This document shows positions 9,250 to 17,569 of a stretch of 64,000 nt of DNA, piece by piece (the first letter of the stretch is position 1; each line of letters begins with the position of its first letter). Origin of the DNA: Sansalvadorimonas sp965243775 (GTDB taxonomy: Bacteria; Pseudomonadota; Gammaproteobacteria; Pseudomonadales; Endozoicomonadaceae); contig CBDEWF010000083.1 in the NCBI GenBank assembly GCA_965243775.1, positions 62,001-126,000 of the forward strand, in the 5' to 3' direction. The notes below the pieces were generated by a model. It saw only the letters and a list, made by a program, of their open reading frames with translations, did no database searches and was not told where the DNA came from. The position numbers were made by a program, and so were the translations under genes.

Positions 9250-9852
9250 ATGAAGATTATAGCGCAAGCCAGAGCTGAACTGGCTCACTTAGTAAGGGCA
9301 AATGTTGAAGCGGCTCGAAAGCCCGGCCACTTCCTTTGCAGGCTATGCAATACAATCAGCCCCAAAACGACTTATTTCCACCAGAAGGGTAAGAGTCCCA
9401 TTGCTCATGTATCCCTGGACTCTCGCAAGCTTACAGTTTCAAGTACAGATACACAGCCTACTTTTATCCGGCCCACATCCCTTCAATTTTCCATTAACCA
9501 GAACAAAATGACGAAAGCCCGTCAATGGGCTGATAAGCAGATAAGGACACTCGTACCAAACGACCAAGGTATCTTTCCTGCCCGAAGAATTGGAACCATT
9601 GCTCTTAAAGAAGTTGAAAAAGGCAACCCAGAGCGAGCATTAGCTATTTTGGAACTTGGCATTAATAGATCAAATGACAGCAACACTTTCAAACAGCAGG
9701 TGGAAACATGCCTTGCAGATGGCAATCTGAAAGAGACACACTACGCTGATGACTTACAGGATACACTGTGTGCTCTTGATCTGGCGTTTAATTACGTCGA
9801 AACAGGTTCTGCCTATTCTCAAAATCAAATGCTTCATTCCACAGGGACCTGA
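9250..9852 (+). CDS. Hypothetical protein, orphan between rsxE and nth
   Basis: I do not recognise this 200-residue protein. It starts at ATG 9250 behind a good ribosome-binding site (AAGGAG). It has no signal peptide or membrane segment. An N-terminal pair of cysteines occurs in LCRLC, and the C-terminal half is predicted helical by eye (GNPERALAILELGINRSND, with a TPR-like alternation). It sits inside the normally contiguous rsx-nth unit, which suggests a lineage-specific insertion. Confidence 0.6.
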   Translation: MKIIAQARAELAHLVRANVEAARKPGHFLCRLCNTISPKTTYFHQKGKSPIAHVSLDSRKLTVSSTDTQPTFIRPTSLQFSINQNKMTKARQWADKQIRTLVPNDQGIFPARRIGTIALKEVEKGNPERALAILELGINRSNDSNTFKQQVETCLADGNLKETHYADDLQDTLCALDLAFNYVETGSAYSQNQMLHSTGT

Positions 9853-9932
9853 CAACATCTACGACGTCCCAAAAAGCCAAAACAACAATAATAGCCCTAC
9901 TAATAGCTAAAGATCCTCAGAAAAACATCTGA

Positions 9933-9978
9933 CCTTTGAACAATAGTATCTGCATTCACTGGTACTATTGTTTAAAGG
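9933..9978 (+). terminator. Strong hairpin after the orphan gene
   Basis: A 16-bp inverted repeat (9933-9948 with 9963-9978, one mismatch) encloses a 14-nt loop; the arm is CCTTTGAACAATAGTA. It is followed by a G-run instead of Ts, so it is an imperfect candidate terminator or a repeat end. Confidence 0.4.
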
Positions 9979-9992
9979 GGGGGTAATGAATC

Positions 9993-10095
9993 AAATGCGT
10001 TGATGACCCTTTGCAACCTCGTCACTCCTGCGAAAGCAGGAGTCTACCAGCTTGAGATTCCTGCTTTCGCAGGAATGACGGACATCAACGCATTT
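9993..10095. repeat. Nested palindromic repeat (cruciform-like)
   Basis: The outer arms AAATGCGTTGATG (9993-10005) and CATCAACGCATTT (10083-10095) are exact reverse complements. Inside lie two mini-hairpins, ACTCCTGC-GAAA-GCAGGAGT and ATTCCTGC-TTTC-GCAGGAAT, which are also near reverse complements of each other. The TCCTGCGAAAGCAGGA core is a dispersed repeat type found in many proteobacteria. Confidence 0.8.
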
Positions 10096-10320
10096 CATAC
10101 ATGACCAAAGGGGGATGCGCTCTTATCCCTGTTATCTGAATCTCAGCACCCATATTTTTTCAAAGTATTACTCCGCTATACACTTCCCGAGGCAAGCTCT
10201 GGCAGTGACACACTGATTTCCACCCTTATTGTGATTAAACCTGGAAACCACTGATCCCGGATAATCGCTCATGTATACTCAGCGGCAAAATGATAATGTC
10301 CGAGAGTAACCAAGCCCCAT

Positions 10321-10953
10321 ATGAACAGGGACAAGCGCCAACTGATATTTGAGCGGCTGAGAGCCGACAATCCAAATCCAAAAACAGAACTTGAGTACAA
10401 CTCACCATTTGAACTTCTGATAGCCGTGCTTCTGTCGGCCCAGGCAACAGATGTCGGGGTCAATAAAGCAACCCGTAAACTCTATCCTGTGGCCAATACT
10501 CCTCAGGCCATTCTCGATCTGGGGCTTGACAGGCTGAAGTCCTATATCAAGACCATCGGCCTGTTTAATACCAAGGCCGAAAACATTATGAAAACCTGCG
10601 CCATGTTAATTGAAAAACACAATGGCGAGATACCTGATAAACGTGAAGATCTGGAGAAACTTCCCGGCGTTGGAAGAAAAACAGCCAATGTCGTATTAAA
10701 TACAGCATTCCGGCAACCAGCCATGGCTGTAGACACACATATCTTTCGTGTTTCCAACCGCACGGGCATTGCCCCTGGGAAAAACGTTCTGGAAGTGGAA
10801 CAACGCCTTCTGCGACTGGTACCAAAAGAGTTCCTGCTGGACGCCCATCACTGGCTGATCCTTCATGGCCGTTATGTCTGCAAAGCCCGTAAACCCCAGT
10901 GTGGTTCCTGCACCATTGAGGATCTCTGCGAGTTCAAACAGAAGACAGAATAA
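10321..10953 (+). CDS. nth: Endonuclease III (DNA glycosylase/AP lyase)
   Basis: The 210-residue enzyme is full length. It has the helix-hairpin-helix LPGVGRKTANVVLNTAF with the catalytic lysine in GRKTAN, the catalytic aspartate in VDTHIFRVSNR, and the C-terminal 4Fe-4S cysteine pattern C-x6-C-x2-C-x5-C (residues about 187-203). It removes oxidised pyrimidines in base excision repair. In E. coli nth closes the rsx operon; here an orphan gene and hairpins intervene. Confidence 0.96.
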   Translation: MNRDKRQLIFERLRADNPNPKTELEYNSPFELLIAVLLSAQATDVGVNKATRKLYPVANTPQAILDLGLDRLKSYIKTIGLFNTKAENIMKTCAMLIEKHNGEIPDKREDLEKLPGVGRKTANVVLNTAFRQPAMAVDTHIFRVSNRTGIAPGKNVLEVEQRLLRLVPKEFLLDAHHWLILHGRYVCKARKPQCGSCTIEDLCEFKQKTE

Positions 10954-11072
10954 ACCTTCAGGTAAAACAACATGTTTGTTTGATTCATAGACATCCTTTC
11001 AATATCTTCACTGGCCTAGCACTCACTGGCATAGCAATAGTGAAAGGAAGTCCATGAATCACACACAGGTTA

Positions 11073-12107
11073 TCAAGGCTCAACAAGGTGATGTTTAAAC
11101 TTACCCGCCGCAGCTATAAGCTGGCATCCGTTCAAAGCCTTCAAGAATTTCTCCACTGTGGCTCCCCCTTTATCGATCCATTGGGATAGGAGAGCAATAC
11201 ACGACCTCCGTGAATTACCCCGACTACCCTGACTACCCTGACAATCGGCCTTTATAGCGTCAATGGCATCATAAGTGAAGCCAAGCTCCAGCCCAAAACT
11301 GTCCCATTTGGAAATAACAGCTTCTGGAATCAAGTTGAACAGAGCATTCTTATGTTTTTCTTCCAACTCTGTACTTTTAGGCAAAGTGTAGGTGAATGGC
11401 TTGATCTCCTCAGGATAAGGTTTCTCGCACTGCCTGTTAAGTGTGAAAGCCCACCGAACCTGACCCACTGTGACTAAAGCCCTTAGCAGGTGTTGCGTAG
11501 TACGGTCTTTCCCCTCAGAGAGCCAGTTTTCCCAAACTTTTTGCATTGCTTCTTCAGTCCCACGAGAATCCCTATGTATAGACTCTACTCTGGAGTGGGA
11601 TATCCCCAGACAATAGGCTATTGACTCCCAGTTAGATGACAATTTTCTGTTCAAATTTGCCAGGGTAGCTAAATGCGACTCATTTAAATTTACATCGTAA
11701 CCAGGCAGTGTTGTTGGCTGCTTTTTAACGGTGGGAGTGAGATGTACTGGTTCACCTTTTGGCAATGTCTCTCGCAGAATGCAGGCAAATCTATTCTTCT
11801 GTATTTTCTCAAGTGCCTCGATGAGATCTGTAAATGTTTTGTCTCCTTTATCACATATTTGAGTAAACATGGCCTGACACCGCGCTTTATTATCAGCACT
11901 GTCTCTGGCGATGCCGTTCAAATTTTCTACCTTTAATCCAATACCCAAATCTTCCCAGAATGGTGCCACATTAGGAACGATTTCTCTCACAATATAACCC
12001 GCGAATGTGGTATTTATTTGAGAGTTCTGGGTTGGCTTTTCGCTGGTTGGTAGAGGAGTAGGAGTAGCAATTGCTCCTGTTTTTGCTCCGACTTTACCTG
12101 AATCCAT
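11073..12107 (-). CDS. Protein with three death-fold-like domains
   Basis: The 344-residue protein contains three related helical segments at about 35-112, 145-225 and 250-335. Each has the death-domain spacing: a W-x-x-(L/I/F)-(G/A) motif (FWEDLGIGL, NWESIAYCLG, KWDSFGLELG), an (I/V)xxI-type helix, a charged loop before a cysteine or methionine helix, W or I-C-x-K-G, and T-x-x-x-L-x-x-AL. Death domains are protein-interaction modules of animal apoptosis and immune signalling; bacterial ones are rare but recur in host-associated marine bacteria. There is no signal peptide. The first 30 residues are Thr/Pro/Ser rich, suggesting a flexible leader. Start supported by AGAGG upstream of ATG 12107. 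A role towards a host is inference. Confidence 0.7.
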   Translation of the reverse strand: MDSGKVGAKTGAIATPTPLPTSEKPTQNSQINTTFAGYIVREIVPNVAPFWEDLGIGLKVENLNGIARDSADNKARCQAMFTQICDKGDKTFTDLIEALEKIQKNRFACILRETLPKGEPVHLTPTVKKQPTTLPGYDVNLNESHLATLANLNRKLSSNWESIAYCLGISHSRVESIHRDSRGTEEAMQKVWENWLSEGKDRTTQHLLRALVTVGQVRWAFTLNRQCEKPYPEEIKPFTYTLPKSTELEEKHKNALFNLIPEAVISKWDSFGLELGFTYDAIDAIKADCQGSQGSRGNSRRSCIALLSQWIDKGGATVEKFLKALNGCQLIAAAGKFKHHLVEP

Positions 12108-12145
12108 AATAAAACCTCTATTTCAATGAATTAATATTAATTAAG

Positions 12146-12216
12146 CTAGGAGCCTGTCGGACTTTTTCTCGCTACAGTTTCTCGCTACAGTCGGTTAAGT
12201 CCGGCAGGCTCCTGGA
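12146..12216. repeat. MITE-like inverted repeat with IS1182-type ends
   Basis: The arms AGGAGCCTGTCGGACTT and AAGTCCGGCAGGCTCCT differ at one position and bound about 65 bp. The left arm follows CTAG, the right is followed by CTGG-like sequence. The inside has two copies of TTCTCGCTACAG. The ends resemble those of the IS1182-family element at 22648-24252 (CAGCCTGTCGGACT), and a related copy lies at the dapE stop. Confidence 0.65.
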
Positions 12217-12590
12217 TCATCCAGTTACATATTTTGATAACTGACAGGAGTGTGAGTTGCGATTGAATGAGAAAGTTTTCATTCTGTTACACTGAGTAAC
12301 GCTTTTGTTATTCTCCAAAGAGCAGGATGAGCATTGTAAATTGTAAGTAGCGTTGACAGGGCAGGCAGGGCTGGTTAAATACGGCCAGCGAACCTCCAGC
12401 GAAACATGGCACCCAAACGCAATATTCCCTCTTATTTGTGCCTGAATTCAGTACAGGTACAACACGTGTCAATAAAATCTGCAAAGCAAGAAATAGACTG
12501 ACCACATCCAAAAAGAGAAAAAATGAATTCCTGGGTTCTGTAACTGCCTGTGCTCGAAAACTGCAGAACCTGCCAAGGAGAGAATACCCT

Positions 12591-13799
12591 GTGACTGCCA
12601 GCTATATCTGCAGTGAGTGCGCCACTCACTACCCTATCACCCCGGAGTTGATGGTTTGTCCAGAATGCTCCAGCAAACAGACTAAAGATGAACCACTGCG
12701 TGGTGTTCTTGAAGTCGCTTATGAAAATCCATCTATGGATAAGGACAACTGGTGGCTATCTACCACACGCTCATGGCTGTTCGATATGCTGCCAGTGCCA
12801 GAAGAGTTCTTTGCCCCCATACCGGTTGGCAACACCCCTCTCTGGGAGCCACACAACCTTCGTGAAGAACTAAACCTTTCCAATCTGTTTATAAAAGACG
12901 ACGGTGCCAATCCAACGGCCTCTTTTAAGGATCGTGCCTCCTGGCTGGTTTCCGCATTTGCCAAACAGCATGGCGTGGAAAATATTGTTCTGGCTTCTAC
13001 TGGCAACGCCGGTTCTTCCATGGCAGGAATTGGCGCTGCAGCCGGGCAGAAAATTACCCTGTTCCTGCCAGCTTCCGCACCTGTGGCAAAGTTGATTCAA
13101 GGTCAGCAGTATGGAGCCAACCTGATCCTTGTTGACGGCAACTATGACAAAGCGTTCGCCTTTGCTATGGAATACTGCAAGCGCTTTGGCGGGATGAACC
13201 GCAATACCGCTTATAACCCGATGACCATTGAAGGCAAGAAGACTGTTTCACTGGAAGTCACCAAGCAGATGCGCCAGGCGCCGGATCATGTGTTTGTGTC
13301 CTGTGGCGATGGCTGCATCCTGAGCGGTGTCTATAAAGGCTTTAAAGATCTGTACCAATTCGGCCTGATTGAAAAGGTACCAACCATCTGGGCAGTTCAG
13401 TCCGAGAATAGTGACACTCTGACCCGCGCCTTTAACCATCCGGAAGGCAAGTTCGAAGCCAAGCCTGCAACTACTATCGCCGACTCTATCTCCGTTGATA
13501 TGCCTGCCAGTGGCTACCACGCCCTGCGTCAGCTGAAAGAGTTTGGCGGACGCTGCATCACCGTTGCCGACGAAGACATCCTGAAAGCTCAAAAGAAAAT
13601 GTCTGAAAAGGCTGGTCTGTTCTCCGAACCTGCTGGCGCTACAGCCTTTGCTGGCCTGCTGGCAGCCCGTAATAAAATTGGCCGTGATGAGCGCGTTGTT
13701 GTTCTCACCACAGGTCACGGTCTGAAGGATCCCAAGACGGCCGCAACAGGCTGCCAGGATCTGCCAGCACCAATAGTTTCGCTGGACGAACTCACCTGA
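12591..13799 (+). CDS. Threonine synthase-like PLP enzyme with zinc ribbon
   Basis: The 402-residue fold-type-II PLP enzyme opens with a zinc-ribbon-like C-x2-C...C-x2-C (CSECATHYP, MVCPEC), has the PLP lysine in ASFKDR, the substrate loop STGNAGSS and a glycine-rich SCGDGCILSG. The overall pattern is that of the threonine synthase family (phosphohomoserine to threonine), but I cannot tell whether it is the cell's ThrC or a paralogue. GTG 12591 is preferred since AAGGAGA lies 11 bp upstream and the translation before it is not family-like. It lies just upstream of a TrpB-like enzyme on the same strand. Confidence 0.75.
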   Translation: MTASYICSECATHYPITPELMVCPECSSKQTKDEPLRGVLEVAYENPSMDKDNWWLSTTRSWLFDMLPVPEEFFAPIPVGNTPLWEPHNLREELNLSNLFIKDDGANPTASFKDRASWLVSAFAKQHGVENIVLASTGNAGSSMAGIGAAAGQKITLFLPASAPVAKLIQGQQYGANLILVDGNYDKAFAFAMEYCKRFGGMNRNTAYNPMTIEGKKTVSLEVTKQMRQAPDHVFVSCGDGCILSGVYKGFKDLYQFGLIEKVPTIWAVQSENSDTLTRAFNHPEGKFEAKPATTIADSISVDMPASGYHALRQLKEFGGRCITVADEDILKAQKKMSEKAGLFSEPAGATAFAGLLAARNKIGRDERVVVLTTGHGLKDPKTAATGCQDLPAPIVSLDELT

Positions 13800-13985
13800 T
13801 AACTCTTTTCAAAAGAGCTCAGGCCTGGAAGTTCCTCCTTTCATATAAAAACCAGGCAGGTGTAAGTCCGTAAATGACAGCCCTGTCTTGACATAGCAGC
13901 CATGAGCAATGAGTTCTGAGAATTTCACTGGGTGAAAATCTCGGAACTTAAAAAAGAAAAGCTTTATGCCCTGGGAGGGGAAACA

Positions 13986-15458
13986 ATGTCCTACATCGAC
14001 CTGACAATCCATAAAGAGCAGCTGGAAGCGACCGCGAAACACTGTCGTGAGCGTGGTATCACCCTGCCAACCTTTAAGATGATGCGTGATCCAGAGCAGT
14101 ATGTTCCCGACAGCATCAAGGCTGGCCTGAAAGATGTTGACCGCGACGAGCTGAACCCGCTGAACCTGTACCGGATCACCTGGCGCAACGAACAGAAGCA
14201 GTTGGGCGGCCTGTACGGTGATGTCAACCATATTGTTCTCCCACCCGAGCTGACCGGTTGCAAGGCCACTATTGTGGCTCTGTGTGGCAAGTTCTTCCCA
14301 ACCGGCGCACACAAGGTTGGTGCCAGCTTTGCCTGCCTGGCTCCCCGCCTGGTAACCGGCCAGTTCAATCCGGAAAACACCAAGGCGGTATGGCCGTCCA
14401 CCGGTAACTACTGCCGTGGCGGTGCTTACATCTCCAACCTGATGGCCTGTCACTCTATCGCTATCCTGCCGGAAGATATGTCCCGCGAGCGTTTCGAGTG
14501 GCTGGAGAAGGTTGCTGATGAAACCATCGCAACTCCTGGCTGCGAATCCAATGTTAAGGAAATCTTCGATAAGTGCTGGGAACTGCGTAACTCCGGCCAG
14601 GATTTGATGATCTTCAACCAGTTCGATGAACTGGGTAACCCAACCTGGCACTATAACGTGACTGGCCCTACCGCTGAAGCCGCTATTCAACCTCTGCTGG
14701 CCAAGGGTATGCAGCTGGCCGGTTATGTTTCCAGCTCCGGTTCCGGCGGTACTCTGGGTGGTGGTTACTACCTGAAGGATAAGTTCCCGAAATCCAAGCT
14801 GGTGGTATCTGAAGCTCTGCAGTGCCCAACCATTCTGATGAACGGCTTTGGTGACCACCGTATCGAAGGTATCGGCGACAAGCATATCCCATGGGTACAT
14901 GACTGTCGCGCTATGGATTCGGGTGTTGCCGTGGATGATGAACATCCTGTTCGCCTGCTCCGTCTGTTCAACGAGCCTAAGGGCCGTGAACTGCTCAAGC
15001 AGCAGGGCATTGACCCTGAGCTGATCGAAAAGCTGGACCTGCTGGGTATCTCCGGTATTGCCAACGTCATCGCCTCCATCAAATACGCCAAGCATCAGGA
15101 ACTGACTGAGAATGATGTTCTGGTGACCATCGCCACTGACTCTCTGGAAATGTACGGTTCTCGCCTGACAGAAATGACTGCCGAACGTGGTGAGTACACT
15201 GAGTTCCAGGCTCACCGCGACGCTGAGCTGCTGGCCAACCTTGATATGCTGCATGTTAAGGAAATGGGTTACTGGGATCGCAAAGCGGTACACAACCTGA
15301 AGTACTACACTTGGATCGAGCAACAGGGCCGTGACGTGAAGGAACTCAATGCTCAGTGGACTGATAAAGAAGCCTACTGGCAGGATACCTTCGCCATGGC
15401 TGAACAAATGGATGAACTGATTGAACAGTTCAACGATATGGTTGGCTTGAAACGCTGA
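13986..15458 (+). CDS. TrpB/cysteine-synthase-like PLP enzyme
   Basis: The 490-residue fold-type-II PLP protein has PLP lysine motif FPTGAHKVGASF (compare GAHK in TrpB), substrate loop PSTGNYCRGG and phosphate-binding SSGSGGTLGGG. It is longer than TrpB and lacks an adjacent trpA, so it is not an ordinary tryptophan synthase beta chain; annotators usually call the group pyridoxal-dependent protein subunit beta. Start ATG 13986 has GGGAGGGG just upstream. It is 186 bp behind the threonine synthase-like gene and ends before a strong terminator, so the two may be co-expressed. Substrate unknown. Confidence 0.75.
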   Translation: MSYIDLTIHKEQLEATAKHCRERGITLPTFKMMRDPEQYVPDSIKAGLKDVDRDELNPLNLYRITWRNEQKQLGGLYGDVNHIVLPPELTGCKATIVALCGKFFPTGAHKVGASFACLAPRLVTGQFNPENTKAVWPSTGNYCRGGAYISNLMACHSIAILPEDMSRERFEWLEKVADETIATPGCESNVKEIFDKCWELRNSGQDLMIFNQFDELGNPTWHYNVTGPTAEAAIQPLLAKGMQLAGYVSSSGSGGTLGGGYYLKDKFPKSKLVVSEALQCPTILMNGFGDHRIEGIGDKHIPWVHDCRAMDSGVAVDDEHPVRLLRLFNEPKGRELLKQQGIDPELIEKLDLLGISGIANVIASIKYAKHQELTENDVLVTIATDSLEMYGSRLTEMTAERGEYTEFQAHRDAELLANLDMLHVKEMGYWDRKAVHNLKYYTWIEQQGRDVKELNAQWTDKEAYWQDTFAMAEQMDELIEQFNDMVGLKR

Positions 15459-15495
15459 TTTAGAGTTTCCTGAACATCCCATCCAACCTGTTAAT

Positions 15496-15530
15496 TCCGG
15501 ATACTTTTCCAAAGTATCCGGATTTTTCTT
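15496..15530 (+). terminator. Rho-independent terminator after the TrpB-like gene
   Basis: A perfect 12-bp stem (TCCGGATACTTT/AAAGTATCCGGA) with loop TCC is followed by a TTTTT run. Confidence 0.9.
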
Positions 15531-15672
15531 CGATTTCACCTTATATCAATAAACACCAGAAAAGTTCATTTCAACCTTAAGTCTATGAATACACATACGA
15601 CTACATGAGTGGCTTTTCCAACAAATACTGTAGGAAAAGCTTGTGTTACATGTACATTACAGGATAAGCATA

Positions 15673-17505
15673 TTGAAACTTTCCAAGTGGGTCTGTTGTT
15701 TGTTGACAGGGGCAATGCTGGCTACGGGAATATTGGCAAATGCAAACACCAGTGTTCAATCCGATAGTTCAGAGTCAGTTAACCAGAGAAAATATCCAAA
15801 AAGTCAGAGATATTATGTCAATCATCATCAGGATGATTTTTCTGTTGGTACCAGAGCTATTTTCACAACAAAGCTTGCACAATCACTGGGCACCGAAGTC
15901 ATAGGCCTGGGTACTGAAACTGATTTTATCACCTTAAGTTTTGACTGGATTGTTCCCATGTTCGATCCGCAAAACAGAAAGCCAACCAAACTCAGTGACA
16001 GCAAAAAAATATATCTTTTGCCTGAAAGCAGTCTCAAGGGTGACGTGACTTTCATGCTTAAGCGAGTCAGCTCCAAAGACGTTGAATTTTACTACAAGGC
16101 GGGAAATTACGAACGCCGAGGAACCTTTAACCTAACAGGCTCAGGACGAGTGAGTGTTCTCCTCAGCGATGACATACGCCTACAGACATATAAATTGACA
16201 ATTGATCAGAAAGAAATTCCTGATGTTAAAGAGGCCCATATCGCCCCAAGGGCAGTCATTCGCTCAGCTTATAATGCGGGCAAGCCAAATGAGGAATATT
16301 ACAAAGCTCTTCGACTGGACTCACTGACAGATAAAGTGTCCAGAGAAGAGATAAATGCTTTTGCCAAAGCCATGCTACTTGACGTAACTCCCATGACAGG
16401 CAGCCAGCAATTTAACAGTCATTATTATGCTTACGCTCTGGAATGGGCATACAGCAAGAAGAAAGATATTGCTTTGGTCAACAAGCTGATAGATAGCGCA
16501 CGCAGTATTTACAAGACTCGTAATGACCAAATGCCTCCGGAGCATCGCTTCATAACATCAAAAGCCACACTCGGAACAGAAATGTTCCAAAAAGACCCTG
16601 TAGCAAAGAACTGGCCAAATTACCTGGTCAGCCGAGTCAACGACAATGATGAAATTGAAGTTTCCGGTGATGTCGACACCTACGCTCCTACTGCTTATCT
16701 GACAGTCGCCGCACGCCTTCTGGCCGGAAATCCGCAGCTGTGGCTGGATAGCTATCAAGGTATGACATATCGCGAGATTTTGGATGAAATGATCGAATAC
16801 TCGCAGTCAACTGTTGATTATTTCTATAGCGTCTACCTGGATGAAAGCACCAACCTGCTCAAATATCCCAAAGGTGCTTATCGCGAAGGAATTAATGTCA
16901 TTATCAACCGCCACCTGCCATTCACTGCAGCCACAATTGCTCTGGCAGAAGCCTATGAATCTCTGGGCATCCGGCAGGACATGGTGCTCAAAATTGATTC
17001 TGTTAATCAGGCCTTTATGGATCTGCTGTACACGCACTACACGGTTCGTGTCGAAAATGGCGTAACCTATAACTACTACAGCTACAACATCCCTGGTAAG
17101 TCCGGAAAATTTGAAGACTGGGGCCATGGCAGCTTTGATGGCCGGATTTTCAGCAAAATCTTCAAGAGTGGGCGATATAACTTTACTGTTGACAAAGCAG
17201 CTGGTATGGGAAACGTATTTGGCGACAAAATGACCAATGGGCCAGGGATTTTTCGTAAACGACCTGCTGATCATAATAATAATTATCCAACAGATAAATC
17301 TGTAAGTATCAAGACCATGGTCGGCCACATGTGGTATTCAAAATGGAACAACAACCTTCGCAAGAATGTTGTTGAATATTATTATAACGAGCTAATTCCA
17401 GCTGGGAAAATTGATGCACAGGTCTTTTGGGAAATCCTGAAGCTACGCAGCAATTATTACAACAAGGTTGGCCCGATCTGGGGTAAAAAAACGCGCGCCC
17501 AATAA
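15673..17505 (+). CDS. Large secreted protein of unknown family, alpha-toroid-like
   Basis: The roughly 610-residue protein has a clear signal peptide (lysine, then VCCLLTGAMLATGILANA). I do not recognise its family. The first third resembles a beta domain; the rest is helix-rich with aromatic motifs, including FEDWGHGSFDGRIFSKIF near residue 490, which recalls the EDxGHG-type motifs of (alpha/alpha)-toroid carbohydrate-active enzymes; that resemblance is weak inference. I prefer TTG 15673, with AGGAT upstream, over GTG 15643; both are plausible. It is flanked by terminators, so it is probably a single-gene unit. Confidence 0.7.
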   Translation: MKLSKWVCCLLTGAMLATGILANANTSVQSDSSESVNQRKYPKSQRYYVNHHQDDFSVGTRAIFTTKLAQSLGTEVIGLGTETDFITLSFDWIVPMFDPQNRKPTKLSDSKKIYLLPESSLKGDVTFMLKRVSSKDVEFYYKAGNYERRGTFNLTGSGRVSVLLSDDIRLQTYKLTIDQKEIPDVKEAHIAPRAVIRSAYNAGKPNEEYYKALRLDSLTDKVSREEINAFAKAMLLDVTPMTGSQQFNSHYYAYALEWAYSKKKDIALVNKLIDSARSIYKTRNDQMPPEHRFITSKATLGTEMFQKDPVAKNWPNYLVSRVNDNDEIEVSGDVDTYAPTAYLTVAARLLAGNPQLWLDSYQGMTYREILDEMIEYSQSTVDYFYSVYLDESTNLLKYPKGAYREGINVIINRHLPFTAATIALAEAYESLGIRQDMVLKIDSVNQAFMDLLYTHYTVRVENGVTYNYYSYNIPGKSGKFEDWGHGSFDGRIFSKIFKSGRYNFTVDKAAGMGNVFGDKMTNGPGIFRKRPADHNNNYPTDKSVSIKTMVGHMWYSKWNNNLRKNVVEYYYNELIPAGKIDAQVFWEILKLRSNYYNKVGPIWGKKTRAQ

Positions 17506-17511
17506 CAACAG

Positions 17512-17547
17512 AGAGCGTATCTATTTGGATAATGGATACGCTCTTTT
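17512..17547. terminator. Terminator between convergent genes
   Basis: The stem AGAGCGTATC/GATACGCTCT (17512-17521 with 17535-17544) is followed by TTT. A second small hairpin (CGATCAA/TTGATCG) follows at about 17550-17568. Confidence 0.75.
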
Positions 17548-17569
17548 AGCGATCAATGTGTTTTGATCG

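Noticed and set aside
13809..15539. Long open frame on the minus strand opposite the TrpB-like gene
   Set aside because: It is a shadow of a strongly conserved PLP enzyme on the plus strand and has no recognisable domain of its own.
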